A DNA stretch of 64,000 bases. It comes from Cupriavidus yeoncheonensis (GTDB taxonomy: Bacteria; Pseudomonadota; Gammaproteobacteria; Burkholderiales; Burkholderiaceae). Made by a program: the position numbers and the translations under genes. This document shows, piece by piece, positions 35,440 to 44,542 of this stretch. Under the pieces are notes generated by a model. It was not told the DNA's origin, did not search any database, and saw only the letters and a list, made by a program, of their open reading frames with translations. How positions within the stretch are numbered: position 1 is the first letter of the stretch; each line of letters starts with the position of its first letter. The stretch is from NCBI RefSeq assembly GCF_905397275.1, contig NZ_CAJPUY010000025.1, forward strand, positions 31,206 through 95,205, in the 5' to 3' direction.

Positions 35440-38303
35440 ATATGCAACCCATCAAGACCCCGAAGAAACTTATCGAGGTGGCTCTGCCCCTTGACGACAT
35501 CAACGTCGCCTGCGCATACGAAAAAATGCCCGGCATCGGTGCACATCCTCGCGGAATCCATTTGTGGTGGGCGAGGCGTCCCTTAGCGGCTGCTCGAGCC
35601 GTACTATTTGCACAAATGGTCAACGATCCCGGCTATGAGCGCAATCTAGGTCGAGGCGTGAACAAGGAGCGCGCAAAGGTGGAGCGCGAGCGCCTTTTCA
35701 AGCTGATCAGAAACCTCGTCAAGTGGGAAAACACGAACAACGTCAAGTTGCTTGAAGAAGCTCGTATCGAGATCCAAAAGAGCTGGCGCGAAACCTGTGA
35801 TCTTAACCGTGGCCACCCGCAGGCGGCGGAGCTATTCGATCCCGACGTTTTGCCGTCTTTTCATGACCCGTTCGCTGGTGGAGGAGCTATTCCTCTCGAG
35901 GCGCAACGCTTAGGTATGGAAAGCCACGCGTCGGATCTGAATCCCGTAGCAGTTCTGATTAACAGGGGAATGATCGAAATTCCTCCTAGATTTTTTCATC
36001 AGGCTCCAATCGGTCCGATTCCAGAGTCTGAAAAGCAAGCAAGAATCCCCGACCATTGGACGGGGGCGCGAGGTATTGCCGAAGATGTCCGGAGATATGC
36101 TGAATGGATGCGCGGCGTCGCATACAAAAAGTTAGGGCACCTTTATCCGGAGATTGAACTGCCAAATCAGCACGGTGGTGGAAAATCGGTTGTGATTGCG
36201 TGGTTGTGGGCGCGGACGGTAAAAAGCCCAAATCCGGCTTTTTCGCATGTCGATATCCCCCTCGTTTCATCTTTCGTTTTGGCAAATAAAGTTGGTAATG
36301 AGGCTTATGTCGAGCCCATTATTGATGGGGATGAATACAGATTTGAAGTTAGGTATGGTACCCCTCCAGTGCAAGCAAAGGAGGGAACAAAGCTGGCGCG
36401 AGGGGCCAAATTCAAGTGTCTCCTTTCTAACTCCCCCATTGATCCAGCGTACATTAAGAGCGAAGGCGTCGCGGGAAGAATTGGGATGCGAATGCTTGCA
36501 ATTGTGGCAGAAGGTAAGCGTGGGCGTGTTTATCTCAATCCGAGCGATGAAATGGAAGCGCTGGTCAAAAGTGCAAATCCAGTGTGGCGCCCAGAGACAA
36601 GCTTGCCAAACGACCCTCGAAATTTTTGGACGCTTAATTACGGTTTATCGAAATTTGGCGACCTGTTTACTAATAGGCAGCTTATTGCATTGACAACGTT
36701 TTCCGACCTCGTCGAAGAAGTTCGCGAGAAGGTTAGGGCTGATGCCGTTGCTGCTGGGATGGTCGACGATGGTGTCTCTCTTTCAAATAATGGGTTCGGC
36801 GCATCGGCGTATGCGGATGCGATAGCAGTTTATTTGGCGTTTGCAGTCGATAGATGTGCCGATTTCTCGAATACCTGCACCCGCTGGGTTCCGGGAAATC
36901 AAAAAGTAATGAATCTGTTTGCGAAGCAGTCAATCGCGATGACTTGGGATTTTCCTGAGGCGAATATCATGATTGACACCGTCGGCGGGTACGTTCCCGC
37001 AGCCCGCTATCTTGCGGATTGTCTGGAGAAGCTTCCTCTTTCCGGTTCCGTGGGCGAGGTAAAGCAAGCTGACGCCTCGACAAACCAGCGCAGTATTGGA
37101 CGAGTTGTTTCAACAGATCCACCGTATTACGACAACATTGGCTACGCTGATCTATCTGATTTTTTTTATGTCTGGCTTCGCAGATCATTGCGTCACATAT
37201 ATCCAGATCTTTTTGCAACCATGACCGTGCCAAAGGCCGAAGAATTGGTCGCGACGCCTTACCGGCATGGAAGCAAAGAGAATGCTGAAGTGTTCTTCTT
37301 GGAGGGCATGACTGGTGCTATGCAGCGATTGGCAGAGCAAGCACATCCAGCATTCCCAACAACGATTTACTACGCATTTAAGCAGTCGGAGACTACAGAT
37401 GTAGGCACCGGTAACACGGGTTGGGAGACTTTTCTTGAGGCCGTCATTCGAGCCGGATTCGCAATTTCTGGCACCTGGCCACTGCGCAGTGAGCAGGAGT
37501 TCCGCATGGTCGGCCAAGGCGTCAACGCCCTGGCGTCGAGCATTGTCCTTGTTTGCCGAAAGCGCGAAGCCGACACTCCGACTGTCTCTCGCCGCGAGTT
37601 CATTCGAGAACTCAAGGAGGAGCTCAAAGAAGCAGTAGATGCCATGATCGGCGGAGCGGAGGGCGTCTCGCCTGTCGCCCCGGTGGATCTGGCCCAAGCG
37701 GTGATCGGGCCTGGTATGGCCATCTTCTCGAAATACGGGGCGGTGCTCGAAGCCGATGGAAGCCCTATGACTGTCCATACGGCTCTGACCATCATCAACG
37801 GGATGCTGACCGAGGGCGGCGATGAGTTCGACGCCAATACGCAGTTCTGCTTGGTGTGGTTTAACGAGCAAGGCTGGACGGCAGGTGACTTCGGGATGGC
37901 CGATGTGCTGGCGCGCGCAAAGGGAACCAGCGTCAATGGGCTGAAAGATTCGGGCGTCGTGGAGGCGGCGTCGGGCATCGTGAGGCTGTTGAAGCCAGGC
38001 GAATACCCTTCCGACTGGACTGCGGAGCAGGACAACAATACCCCGGTCTGGGAAGCCTTGCATCAGATGATCAGGGCGCTCCGCGAGAAGGGCGAGTCCG
38101 CCGCGGGTGACTTGCTCGCGGGAATGCCGCAGCGGGCCGAGCCCGTTCGCAATCTGGCTTACCGCCTCTACACGCTCTGCGAGCGTAAGGGATGGGCCGA
38201 AGAGGCTCGTGGCTACAACGAATTGATCACCTCCTGGACTGGAATCGAGGCGGCCTCCCATGAGAAAGGCCACTACGGTTCGCAAGCCATTCTCAATATT
38301 TGA
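35436..38303 (+). CDS. DUF1156 adenine-specific DNA methyltransferase (Hma methylase)
   Basis: 955 aa. Residues 10-60 are DUF1156 (LIEVALPLDDINVACAYEK ... IHLWWARRPLAAARAVLFAQ). Motif I is DPFAGGGAIPLEAQRLG (about 148-164) and motif IV is DPPYYDNIGYADLSDFFYVW (about 563-582), giving a DPPY amino-methyltransferase, most likely N6-adenine. The usual zinc-knuckle cysteines are replaced (VKSPNPAFSHVDIP and CLLSNSPI), as in one subgroup of the family. The central 1.4 kb (about 35.9-37.4 kb) is visibly AT-richer than its flanks. It presumably modifies self DNA. Confidence 0.9.
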   Translation: MNMQPIKTPKKLIEVALPLDDINVACAYEKMPGIGAHPRGIHLWWARRPLAAARAVLFAQMVNDPGYERNLGRGVNKERAKVERERLFKLIRNLVKWENTNNVKLLEEARIEIQKSWRETCDLNRGHPQAAELFDPDVLPSFHDPFAGGGAIPLEAQRLGMESHASDLNPVAVLINRGMIEIPPRFFHQAPIGPIPESEKQARIPDHWTGARGIAEDVRRYAEWMRGVAYKKLGHLYPEIELPNQHGGGKSVVIAWLWARTVKSPNPAFSHVDIPLVSSFVLANKVGNEAYVEPIIDGDEYRFEVRYGTPPVQAKEGTKLARGAKFKCLLSNSPIDPAYIKSEGVAGRIGMRMLAIVAEGKRGRVYLNPSDEMEALVKSANPVWRPETSLPNDPRNFWTLNYGLSKFGDLFTNRQLIALTTFSDLVEEVREKVRADAVAAGMVDDGVSLSNNGFGASAYADAIAVYLAFAVDRCADFSNTCTRWVPGNQKVMNLFAKQSIAMTWDFPEANIMIDTVGGYVPAARYLADCLEKLPLSGSVGEVKQADASTNQRSIGRVVSTDPPYYDNIGYADLSDFFYVWLRRSLRHIYPDLFATMTVPKAEELVATPYRHGSKENAEVFFLEGMTGAMQRLAEQAHPAFPTTIYYAFKQSETTDVGTGNTGWETFLEAVIRAGFAISGTWPLRSEQEFRMVGQGVNALASSIVLVCRKREADTPTVSRREFIRELKEELKEAVDAMIGGAEGVSPVAPVDLAQAVIGPGMAIFSKYGAVLEADGSPMTVHTALTIINGMLTEGGDEFDANTQFCLVWFNEQGWTAGDFGMADVLARAKGTSVNGLKDSGVVEAASGIVRLLKPGEYPSDWTAEQDNNTPVWEALHQMIRALREKGESAAGDLLAGMPQRAEPVRNLAYRLYTLCERKGWAEEARGYNELITSWTGIEAASHEKGHYGSQAILNI

Positions 38304-38314
38304 AGGGGCAAGAA

Positions 38315-41215
38315 ATGGGACTCAAACCTTGGCGCGAGATCGCCATTCCGCACGACGATGTCTTGAAGGGCACGTTCCAGCAAGCGGAGTTCGCAGCCGA
38401 CATCTCACGCGTGCATCAAGGCTCAGCCACGCTTGAATACCAGGACGCCTCGCTCTTCTTCCAGCGGACCTTCATCACGGAGGGCATGCGCCTGCTACTT
38501 GACTCGGTCGTCAAGCGCCTGGCGGGCAAAGGGGGGGATCCGGTCATCCAGCTCCAAACGGCATTTGGCGGCGGCAAAACCCACACGCTGCTGGCGGTCT
38601 ATCACCTGGCGAAGGGCGAGGCGGCCGCCGGAAAGCTCCAAGGCATCCCACCGATCCTAGATGCCGCCGGTATCTCCGAGCTTCCGAGGGCCCGGGTGGC
38701 CGTGCTCGACGGCGTTGAGCTTTTGGATCTCGCTAGCAAGCCCAGGTCTCATGGTGGCGTCACGGTGAAGACAATCTGGGGTGAGCTCGCCTGGCAGCTT
38801 GGCGGCGCCGAGGGCTATGCGTTGGTGAAGGAGGCCGACGAGAGCGGCACGGCCCCTGGCAAAGGCGCGCTGGCTGACCTGTTGGCCTCGCGGGCCCCTT
38901 GCATCATCCTCATGGACGAGCTGGTCCGCTATGTCTCGCAGTTCGAGGAGGGCAAGACGCTCTCGGGAGGCACCTATGACACCCAGCTGTCTTTCATCCA
39001 GGCGCTGACCGAGGCCTTGAAGGCCGTTCCCACGGCGATCTTGCTGGCTTCGTTGCCGTTCTCCGACCGGGAGGCGGGCAGCCAGCAGGGTGTGAAGGCG
39101 CTGCGAGCATTGGAGCACTACTTCGGCCGTGTGCAGGCCCTTTGGAAGCCGGTGGCGACCGAGGAGGCCTTCGAGATCGTCAGGAGGCGTCTGTTCTCCA
39201 ACGTCTCCGATCGTTTGGCCGCTGAAGAGGTGTGCCGGGCCTACGCCGACTACTATGCCGCCAACTCGGGCGACTTCCCTCCGGAGACGCAGGAGAGCGG
39301 CTATCTCGACCGCTTGAAGCACGCGTATCCGATCCATCCGGAGGTGTTCGACCGGCTGTATGAGGATTGGTCCTCGCTGGACAATTTCCAGCGAACCCGG
39401 GGCGTCCTGAAGCTCATGGCCAAGGTGATCCACAGGCTCTGGACTTCGGGCAACAACGACCTGATGATCCAGCCGGGCTCGCTGCCGCTGTTCGACTCCG
39501 ACACCAGCAACGAGGCGATCTACTACCTGCCAGCTGGCTGGGACCCTGTGCTTGAGCGCGACATCGACGGCGAGCGCGCCGCCACGACGGAGCTCGACAA
39601 CGCCAAGCCGTTGTTCGGCTCGATCCACGCCTGCCGGCGGATCGCGCGGACAGTGTTCCTCGGCTCCGCTCCTGACGCCGGCGCCGTTGGCGGCGCGAAG
39701 CATCACCGCGGCTTGGAGCTGGAGCGCCTGCTCTTGGGCTGCGCCCAGCCGGGCCAAGTCGTGGGCCACTACAAGGATGGCGTGCGGGCCTTGGTCGACC
39801 GCCTCCAATACCTCAACAGCGCGAGTAACCGCTATTGGTTCGATACCCGCCCGAACCTGCGCCGCGAGATGGAGGACCGCAAGCGCCGCTTCGACATGCG
39901 TGAGGACGTTTATCCCTTCATCAAGGACAAGCTGCGCTTCGCCAGCGGCGTCTTCGGTGGCATCCATGTCTTCACGCCGTCAGCCGATGTCCCGGACGAC
40001 TGGCAGCTGCGGCTGGTGGTCCTCCCCCCAGAAGCGACGTTCAGCCGGTCGGCCCAGGCTCCTGCCACCGAGGCTGCCCTCTCCATCCTAAGGAGCCGCG
40101 GTGACCAGCCGCGGCAAAGACAGAACCGCCTGATTTTCCTCGCCCCGGATGCGGACAGCATCTCGCGGCTCAAGGATCAAGTGAGCTCGGCTCTGGCTTG
40201 GCAGTCGATCGTCGCCGACGTGAAGGACGGCAGGCTCAACCTCGACCAGCATCAAACAAAGCAGGCTTCGCATAGCCTGGAGCAGGTGACTGAGGCTTTG
40301 GGGCGGATGGTTCGGGAAACCTACAAATGGCTCTTAGCCCCGCTGCAGGAGGCCAAGCCGGGCAAGGGCATCGGCGAGATCCAATGGGACCACTTTCAGA
40401 TCAACCCGGCTGTGGTCAACCGAACCGAGGAGATCGAGAAGACGTTGCGGGAGAATGAACTCCTCATCACCGAATGGGCGCCGGTCCATCTGGCAAAGAT
40501 GATGCAGGCATGGTTCTGGAAGGAAGGCGTCGAGGCGGTGTCAGCGTTGGATACATGGCAAAAGAGCTGCTGCTACCTCTACCTGCCAAGGTTGCGCGAC
40601 GCCGACACCTTGCGAGCGACAATCAACGCGGGCGTGACATCACGGGACTTCTTTGGCCTGGCCTACGCCCAAGCTGATGATCGCTTCCAAGGATTCCATT
40701 TTGGCGAGAACACCACAGTAATTCTCGATGACTCCTTGCTCTTGATCGAGCCGAAAGTGGCAGCCGACTTCGCCGCGAAGCTGGACCAGGAGGCGGCCGA
40801 GCGCGAAGCGGCCGCGAAGGGCTTGGAGCCTGACGCTAACGACCAAGGCGCAAGCGATAGGGGCGCGAATGGCACGCGTGCAGGGAGCGCTGCGGCGGGT
40901 GCGACTGGCTCCAGCATCTCGGGAGCCACGGAGTCGCTGCCGGGCGGGAGCGATGGCTCGCCAAAGGCCGCCGTGTCCACCAGGAAACGGATGTTCTTCG
41001 GCTCTGTGGATCTCGATCCTGTCCGGGCAAAGCTTCAGTTCTCTGAGGTTGCCGAAGAGGTCCTCCTGCTGTTCACGCAAAAGCCAGGCATCAAGGTTCG
41101 AGTGTCGCTTGAGATCGAGGCGGAAGCGCCTTTTGGCTTCGATGAAAGTTTACAGCGCTCCGTGCGCGAGAACTGCAATCAGCTCAAGTTCAAGAACCAC
41201 TCCTTTGAGGAGTGA
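38315..41215 (+). CDS. DUF499 AAA+-type ATPase (Hma ATPase)
   Basis: About 966 aa from the ATG at 38315; a TTG at 38300 overlapping the previous stop is an alternative. QTAFGGGKTHTLLAVYHLAKG (about 79-99) is the Walker A region of DUF499/COG1483 ATPases, and IILMDELVRYVSQF (about 195-208) the Walker B with DE. The C-terminus carries a low-complexity linker rich in Gly, Ala and Ser (about 835-890), then a conserved tail KRMFFGSVDLDPVRAKL. DUF499 proteins co-occur with DUF1156 methylases in predicted defence loci. It is the last gene of the coupled operon. Confidence 0.88.
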   Translation: MGLKPWREIAIPHDDVLKGTFQQAEFAADISRVHQGSATLEYQDASLFFQRTFITEGMRLLLDSVVKRLAGKGGDPVIQLQTAFGGGKTHTLLAVYHLAKGEAAAGKLQGIPPILDAAGISELPRARVAVLDGVELLDLASKPRSHGGVTVKTIWGELAWQLGGAEGYALVKEADESGTAPGKGALADLLASRAPCIILMDELVRYVSQFEEGKTLSGGTYDTQLSFIQALTEALKAVPTAILLASLPFSDREAGSQQGVKALRALEHYFGRVQALWKPVATEEAFEIVRRRLFSNVSDRLAAEEVCRAYADYYAANSGDFPPETQESGYLDRLKHAYPIHPEVFDRLYEDWSSLDNFQRTRGVLKLMAKVIHRLWTSGNNDLMIQPGSLPLFDSDTSNEAIYYLPAGWDPVLERDIDGERAATTELDNAKPLFGSIHACRRIARTVFLGSAPDAGAVGGAKHHRGLELERLLLGCAQPGQVVGHYKDGVRALVDRLQYLNSASNRYWFDTRPNLRREMEDRKRRFDMREDVYPFIKDKLRFASGVFGGIHVFTPSADVPDDWQLRLVVLPPEATFSRSAQAPATEAALSILRSRGDQPRQRQNRLIFLAPDADSISRLKDQVSSALAWQSIVADVKDGRLNLDQHQTKQASHSLEQVTEALGRMVRETYKWLLAPLQEAKPGKGIGEIQWDHFQINPAVVNRTEEIEKTLRENELLITEWAPVHLAKMMQAWFWKEGVEAVSALDTWQKSCCYLYLPRLRDADTLRATINAGVTSRDFFGLAYAQADDRFQGFHFGENTTVILDDSLLLIEPKVAADFAAKLDQEAAEREAAAKGLEPDANDQGASDRGANGTRAGSAAAGATGSSISGATESLPGGSDGSPKAAVSTRKRMFFGSVDLDPVRAKLQFSEVAEEVLLLFTQKPGIKVRVSLEIEAEAPFGFDESLQRSVRENCNQLKFKNHSFEE

Positions 41216-41348
41216 CACCTTGCCACGTCGTTCAGTCAAGCGGCCTTGAAGCTGCCCTTTTCCCGACGAAGTTCCACGCCTGCGGAGGGCGGCAGATCAA
41301 GGACGAGCTGAACCGCATGCCAGTTCGACATGAGGAGTGGGATCACTG

Positions 41349-41837
41349 ATGCGACGTATCGAGCAGCATATCGTTGCCGCCTGGGCTACCAGGCTGGGCA
41401 ATCAGGTGGTGAAGGATGTCATTCACAGCCTGGAAAAAATGGAAGCGGAGCTTTCTGGGGACTCCGGGCTGGAAAATGTCTGGGAAGAGGTCTGCGCTCA
41501 GGTTCAGGGCGAGGAATCCATTGACTGGGGCAGCTATGAAGATGTCATTGAAAGTCTGCTTGCCGGCAGCATCGCGAATCTGGACAGGGACGCCCAGCTT
41601 GCGTTGTGGGCTGTCACCGATGATGGCTGCGACTACATCTGCGATCACCATGCCGATAAAAACGGCGTTGTTGGTGTGCCGCTCGATATCGGTGCCATCG
41701 TGGCCAAGCTGAAGGAGAAGGTGTTGTCGGCGGCTGCGGATTATGAAAGTCCCAGCCTCTATCGTTACGTGTGGGGGGAGGACGACCCCGAGTACACAGA
41801 ACTTGAAGACGAGGATGAGGACGACGATGAACGATGA
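41349..41837 (+). CDS. Hypothetical protein with acidic C-terminus
   Basis: 162 aa from the ATG at 41349, with GAGGAG upstream; a GTG at 41337 is possible. I do not recognise the family. It has two helical segments, a cysteine-containing middle (TDDGCDYICDHHADK) and a strongly acidic tail of about 15 residues (EDEDEDDDER). It follows the ATPase gene by 133 bp on the same strand and ends before palindrome copy 2, so it may be a late member of the defence module. Confidence 0.6.
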   Translation: MRRIEQHIVAAWATRLGNQVVKDVIHSLEKMEAELSGDSGLENVWEEVCAQVQGEESIDWGSYEDVIESLLAGSIANLDRDAQLALWAVTDDGCDYICDHHADKNGVVGVPLDIGAIVAKLKEKVLSAAADYESPSLYRYVWGEDDPEYTELEDEDEDDDER

Positions 41838-41922
41838 GATGATCGGGTGTTGATTTGCACTGAATTCTGACTCAGGATATGCATCGAAAACTGCCTCTGC
41901 CTCGGACCCCGCAGATGAACGG

Positions 41923-41936
41923 CGCAATCAATTGCG
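41923..41936 (+). repeat. Palindromic core element, copy 2
   Basis: Exact core, plus orientation, in the 320-bp gap between the 162-aa gene and the HEPN-CBS gene. It is directly preceded by CCCCGCAGATGAACGG, which resembles a shortened type I-E CRISPR repeat. The rest of the gap shows no gene. Confidence 0.85.
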
Positions 41937-42158
41937 CTAGTCTTTCTGTGCATCCTCCGGGGGGCGCTGTCAAACTTCGCGCGGCGGAAGGCATGGATGG
42001 CGGAACACGGAATGGACGTAGAGGAAATTTGATTGCCTCGGATCGCTTCAGCTTAGCAAGATCCCGAGAGGGCACAGCGGTCGTTGTTGTCGACGTGCTG
42101 CCCGCGCTGGCAGGGGCTCATGCAATCCACTACATTACGCATGCCATGAGGAGATGGA

Positions 42159-42998
42159 GTGGTGGACGAGAAGCCAATTGAGCCAAAGAGGCAATTGATC
42201 CCGGACGAGTGCGCCTACTACCGAGATCGTCTGCGGGAGGCAAGGTACGCGGCCTTGGCCAACGCAGAAGGATTTGAGACCGTCTGCTTCGCTGTTGAAG
42301 AATTCGGCCGGAGGCTTGCCGGAGGGCATCAAGGGCTTGGCACCTATCGCAAATTCTTGCGGTGGTATGCACAATACTCGCCCACGACGAATGTGCTAGT
42401 CAGCCAGTATCCGGACTACTTTAGTAGCTTCGATACTCTCTTTGAGGCAGTGTATCAGGCAAGAAATGATGTTATGCACAGCGGTGTTTATGCGCGTCAT
42501 GTAACCGAACGAGCGGTAGACCTGTGCATTGCTTTGGAGGAAGCTATTATGGCCGTCGAGAAAGCAAGAAGCCATAGGAAGGATACAAGAACAAAGGTCG
42601 GCGACTACATGGTCAAGACCCCAATTTCTATTCAAAAATGGCAACCCGTGGCGCTAGCGAGGCAGCTCATGCTAACGCATTCCTTCTCATTTTTGCCAGT
42701 CTCAATCAATTCAAAGTGGCAACTCGTTTCTGAACGGGCAATCGTGGACTATCTCTACAATCAGTCTGCCCGTACGGAACGCTTGGCGAGCAGTATCGAG
42801 GAGGCCTTCTCTGCCGGAGAACTCTCCCTGGTTGACGCAATCACAACAACGAGGGAGAAGCCGATTCAAGAACTGCTTGACGAGAGCAAAGGCCATGAGA
42901 GGCAAGGCGAAAATGCGCAACCCTTGTTTACTTTGTGGCTTGTGGTGGGAGCGAATGACAGCCTTGTCGGTGTGCTCTCCCCATTCGAATTAATGTAG
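42159..42998 (+). CDS. HEPN-like domain fused to a CBS domain
   Basis: 279 aa from GTG at 42159 (GTG at 42162 is equivalent); GAGGAG precedes it. The N-terminal half is helical and contains YQARNDVMHSGVYARHVTE (about 102-120); RNDVMH fits the Rx4H catalytic motif of HEPN ribonucleases. The C-terminal half starts VGDYMVKTPISIQKWQPVALARQLMLTHSFSF..PVS (about 148-183), a CBS-domain pattern that binds adenine nucleotides. A nucleotide-sensing RNase acting as an abortive-infection effector is a reasonable inference. The gene stands alone between palindrome copies 2 and 3. Confidence 0.65.
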   Translation: MVDEKPIEPKRQLIPDECAYYRDRLREARYAALANAEGFETVCFAVEEFGRRLAGGHQGLGTYRKFLRWYAQYSPTTNVLVSQYPDYFSSFDTLFEAVYQARNDVMHSGVYARHVTERAVDLCIALEEAIMAVEKARSHRKDTRTKVGDYMVKTPISIQKWQPVALARQLMLTHSFSFLPVSINSKWQLVSERAIVDYLYNQSARTERLASSIEEAFSAGELSLVDAITTTREKPIQELLDESKGHERQGENAQPLFTLWLVVGANDSLVGVLSPFELM

Positions 42999-43034
42999 TC
43001 TCGGCACCAGAGCATAGGAGTGTTTTGCCGGTAT

Positions 43035-43139
43035 CTGAGCCCCCTGGAATCCGGCTGGATGGCGCCTTCATCGCGACGGGGCTCATAGAGGGTGCCGTTT
43101 TCCTGACTTCCGCCGCAATTGATTGCGGTAACCGTGCCC
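43035..43139. repeat. Dispersed about 105-bp repeat, copy A (inverted relative to 53891-53996)
   Basis: Read on the minus strand this segment matches 53891-53996 along nearly its whole length, including GGCACGGT-ACCG, the palindromic core, GGAAGTCAGGAAA and CCAGCCG-ATTCCAGG. Part of it is a decayed piece of a phosphatase gene like the one at 61510-62442. Confidence 0.75.
43114..43127 (-). repeat. Palindromic core element, copy 3
   Basis: Exact core, minus orientation, with a C/G extension to 16 bp, between the HEPN-CBS gene and the 114-aa gene. It is part of the about 105-bp dispersed repeat. Confidence 0.88.
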
Positions 43140-43267
43140 ATCCAGCGATCCGACTGGGGGAATGAGTGGTTGCACACTTACCCCAGCTTTCGCGCGGCTT
43201 GCCGAGCGCGAATCAACCGTCAAAATTCGAGGAGTCCCGGCGCAGAGCTATCTTTGGGAGAGCGATC

Positions 43268-43612
43268 GTGAGAGCAACGGTTTTTGGGGTAATTCGGGGC
43301 CTAGGTACGACTTACGTCGATGGTACGGAGCGCATGGAGATCCATGTTAGGTTGGACGACGCCAGGGCATTGCCGCACGCCATGAACATCCGTATTCCAG
43401 TGCTACTGACCATTTCTGGCACGCAGTATCATGCTGGGGTACGCGCCACGCCAAATAATCTGTATGTGTGGATTTTCCCTGATATTCGGACGCTTCTTTG
43501 CGAGAGAAAGAAGCTGGGGCATGCACTAGCTGATGCCGGTTTCCACAAAAACGATCAGGTGTTTCTCGACGTCGACGGCAATTCAATCACGCTGCGCGCT
43601 TCCTACCAGTAG
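43268..43612 (+). CDS. Hypothetical small beta-rich protein
   Basis: 114 aa from GTG at 43268, with GGGAGAG upstream; an open frame extends further left without conserved character. Alternating hydrophobic strands (IPVLLTISGTQYHAGVRAT, LYVWIFPDI, DQVFLDVDGNSITLRAS) suggest a small beta-barrel. I do not recognise a family. The gene is the sole cargo between palindrome copies 3 and 4. Confidence 0.5.
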   Translation: MRATVFGVIRGLGTTYVDGTERMEIHVRLDDARALPHAMNIRIPVLLTISGTQYHAGVRATPNNLYVWIFPDIRTLLCERKKLGHALADAGFHKNDQVFLDVDGNSITLRASYQ

Positions 43613-43685
43613 TCGATGAATTCCAGGAGGTTTTGTTGGCACAGCCAGCCATCTTCTCGGTTTGGAGTCTGCCGCCCGCGCGCAG

Positions 43686-43699
43686 CGCAATCAATTGCG
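43686..43699 (+). repeat. Palindromic core element, copy 4
   Basis: Exact core, plus orientation, 74 bp after the 114-aa gene. With copy 5 it forms an inverted pair enclosing 114 bp of non-coding sequence. Confidence 0.85.
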
Positions 43700-43813
43700 G
43701 AGCCACTTGACCCGGTCTTCGCCTGGGTGGTTCTTCCTCCTTCAATCACTCCATGAAGCTGCCGTCGGAGCCCTTCGCGTCCTTCGGATGCGGTGCCGGC
43801 TTCGCTACAGCAG

Positions 43814-43827
43814 CGCAATTGATTGCG
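43814..43827 (-). repeat. Palindromic core element, copy 5
   Basis: Exact core, minus orientation, facing copy 4. It lies 75 bp beyond the stop of the convergent 61-aa gene. Confidence 0.85.
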
Positions 43828-43901
43828 CCAGTTGCCTGACGCCTCGTGAGTGGGCGCTAGATGTGTGTCGTCCCCAAAACAATGCGCGGTCGCACGCCAC
43901 G

Positions 43902-44087
43902 TCAAATAGACTCAAAGTCTCCATCGCGGAATGGTCCGTACAACTTGCCCTCCAACCAGTAAACGACGGCGTATTGCCCGTTACGATACGCTGCAATCAT
44001 TACCGTTTTGCCGACTAAGAATTCGGTTTGCGGGGTACGTGCGTTGATCACCTTGACGTTAGTGCAAATCGGAATAGGCGTGTCCAT
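43902..44087 (-). CDS. Small hypothetical protein (61 aa)
   Basis: 61 aa. The ATG at 44087 has GGAGAAG at correct spacing, and the product (MDTPIPICTNVKVI, then FLVGKTVMIAAYRNGQYAVVYWLEGKLYGPF) reads as a compact beta-rich domain. Family unknown. It is the only gene between palindrome copy 5 and the IS21 element. Confidence 0.5.
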   Translation of the reverse strand: MDTPIPICTNVKVINARTPQTEFLVGKTVMIAAYRNGQYAVVYWLEGKLYGPFRDGDFESI

Positions 44088-44542
44088 ATTGCTTCTCCGC
44101 TCTTCCTCTCGTTTGTGGCCAAGAGCTTGTTCACACTCGCCGAAGCCGCCGCCGACTGATGCAGACTTACTATGTCATTTTGGCCCCACTAGCTCGGGAA
44201 GGAAATTCGTCAAATGGATGATCCCTCTCAGAGGCTATGGGGCACCCCGCATCAGGATCTTGCGGACCGGCGCGGCGCGAATAGCGGGGTTACGAGCGTC
44301 GCGCACCGTGCATGGCCGGGGTAGGTTCACGCGGCCCCAGCAGCCTTCTGAGCGCCCGATTCTCTGCCTCGCTGCGTATTCCGGTGAATGTGACCGCCGA
44401 TTCCGGCATCGTGACCGGGGATTCCGCTTTATCGTGACCGCTGTTTCCCCGCGGTTTCCGGTTGGTCGTGACCGGCAATTCCGGCATCGTGACCGGTGAT
44501 CGGTTGAGGGTGTTGCGCGGGGACGGATTCTACTCTGCCAGG

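Noticed and set aside
30313..41215. Calling the defence operon BREX or DISARM
   Set aside because: There is no PglZ, BrxA/B/L or DUF1998/PLD component; the WYL regulator alone is shared with BREX. The helicase-DUF1156-DUF499 set fits Hma better.
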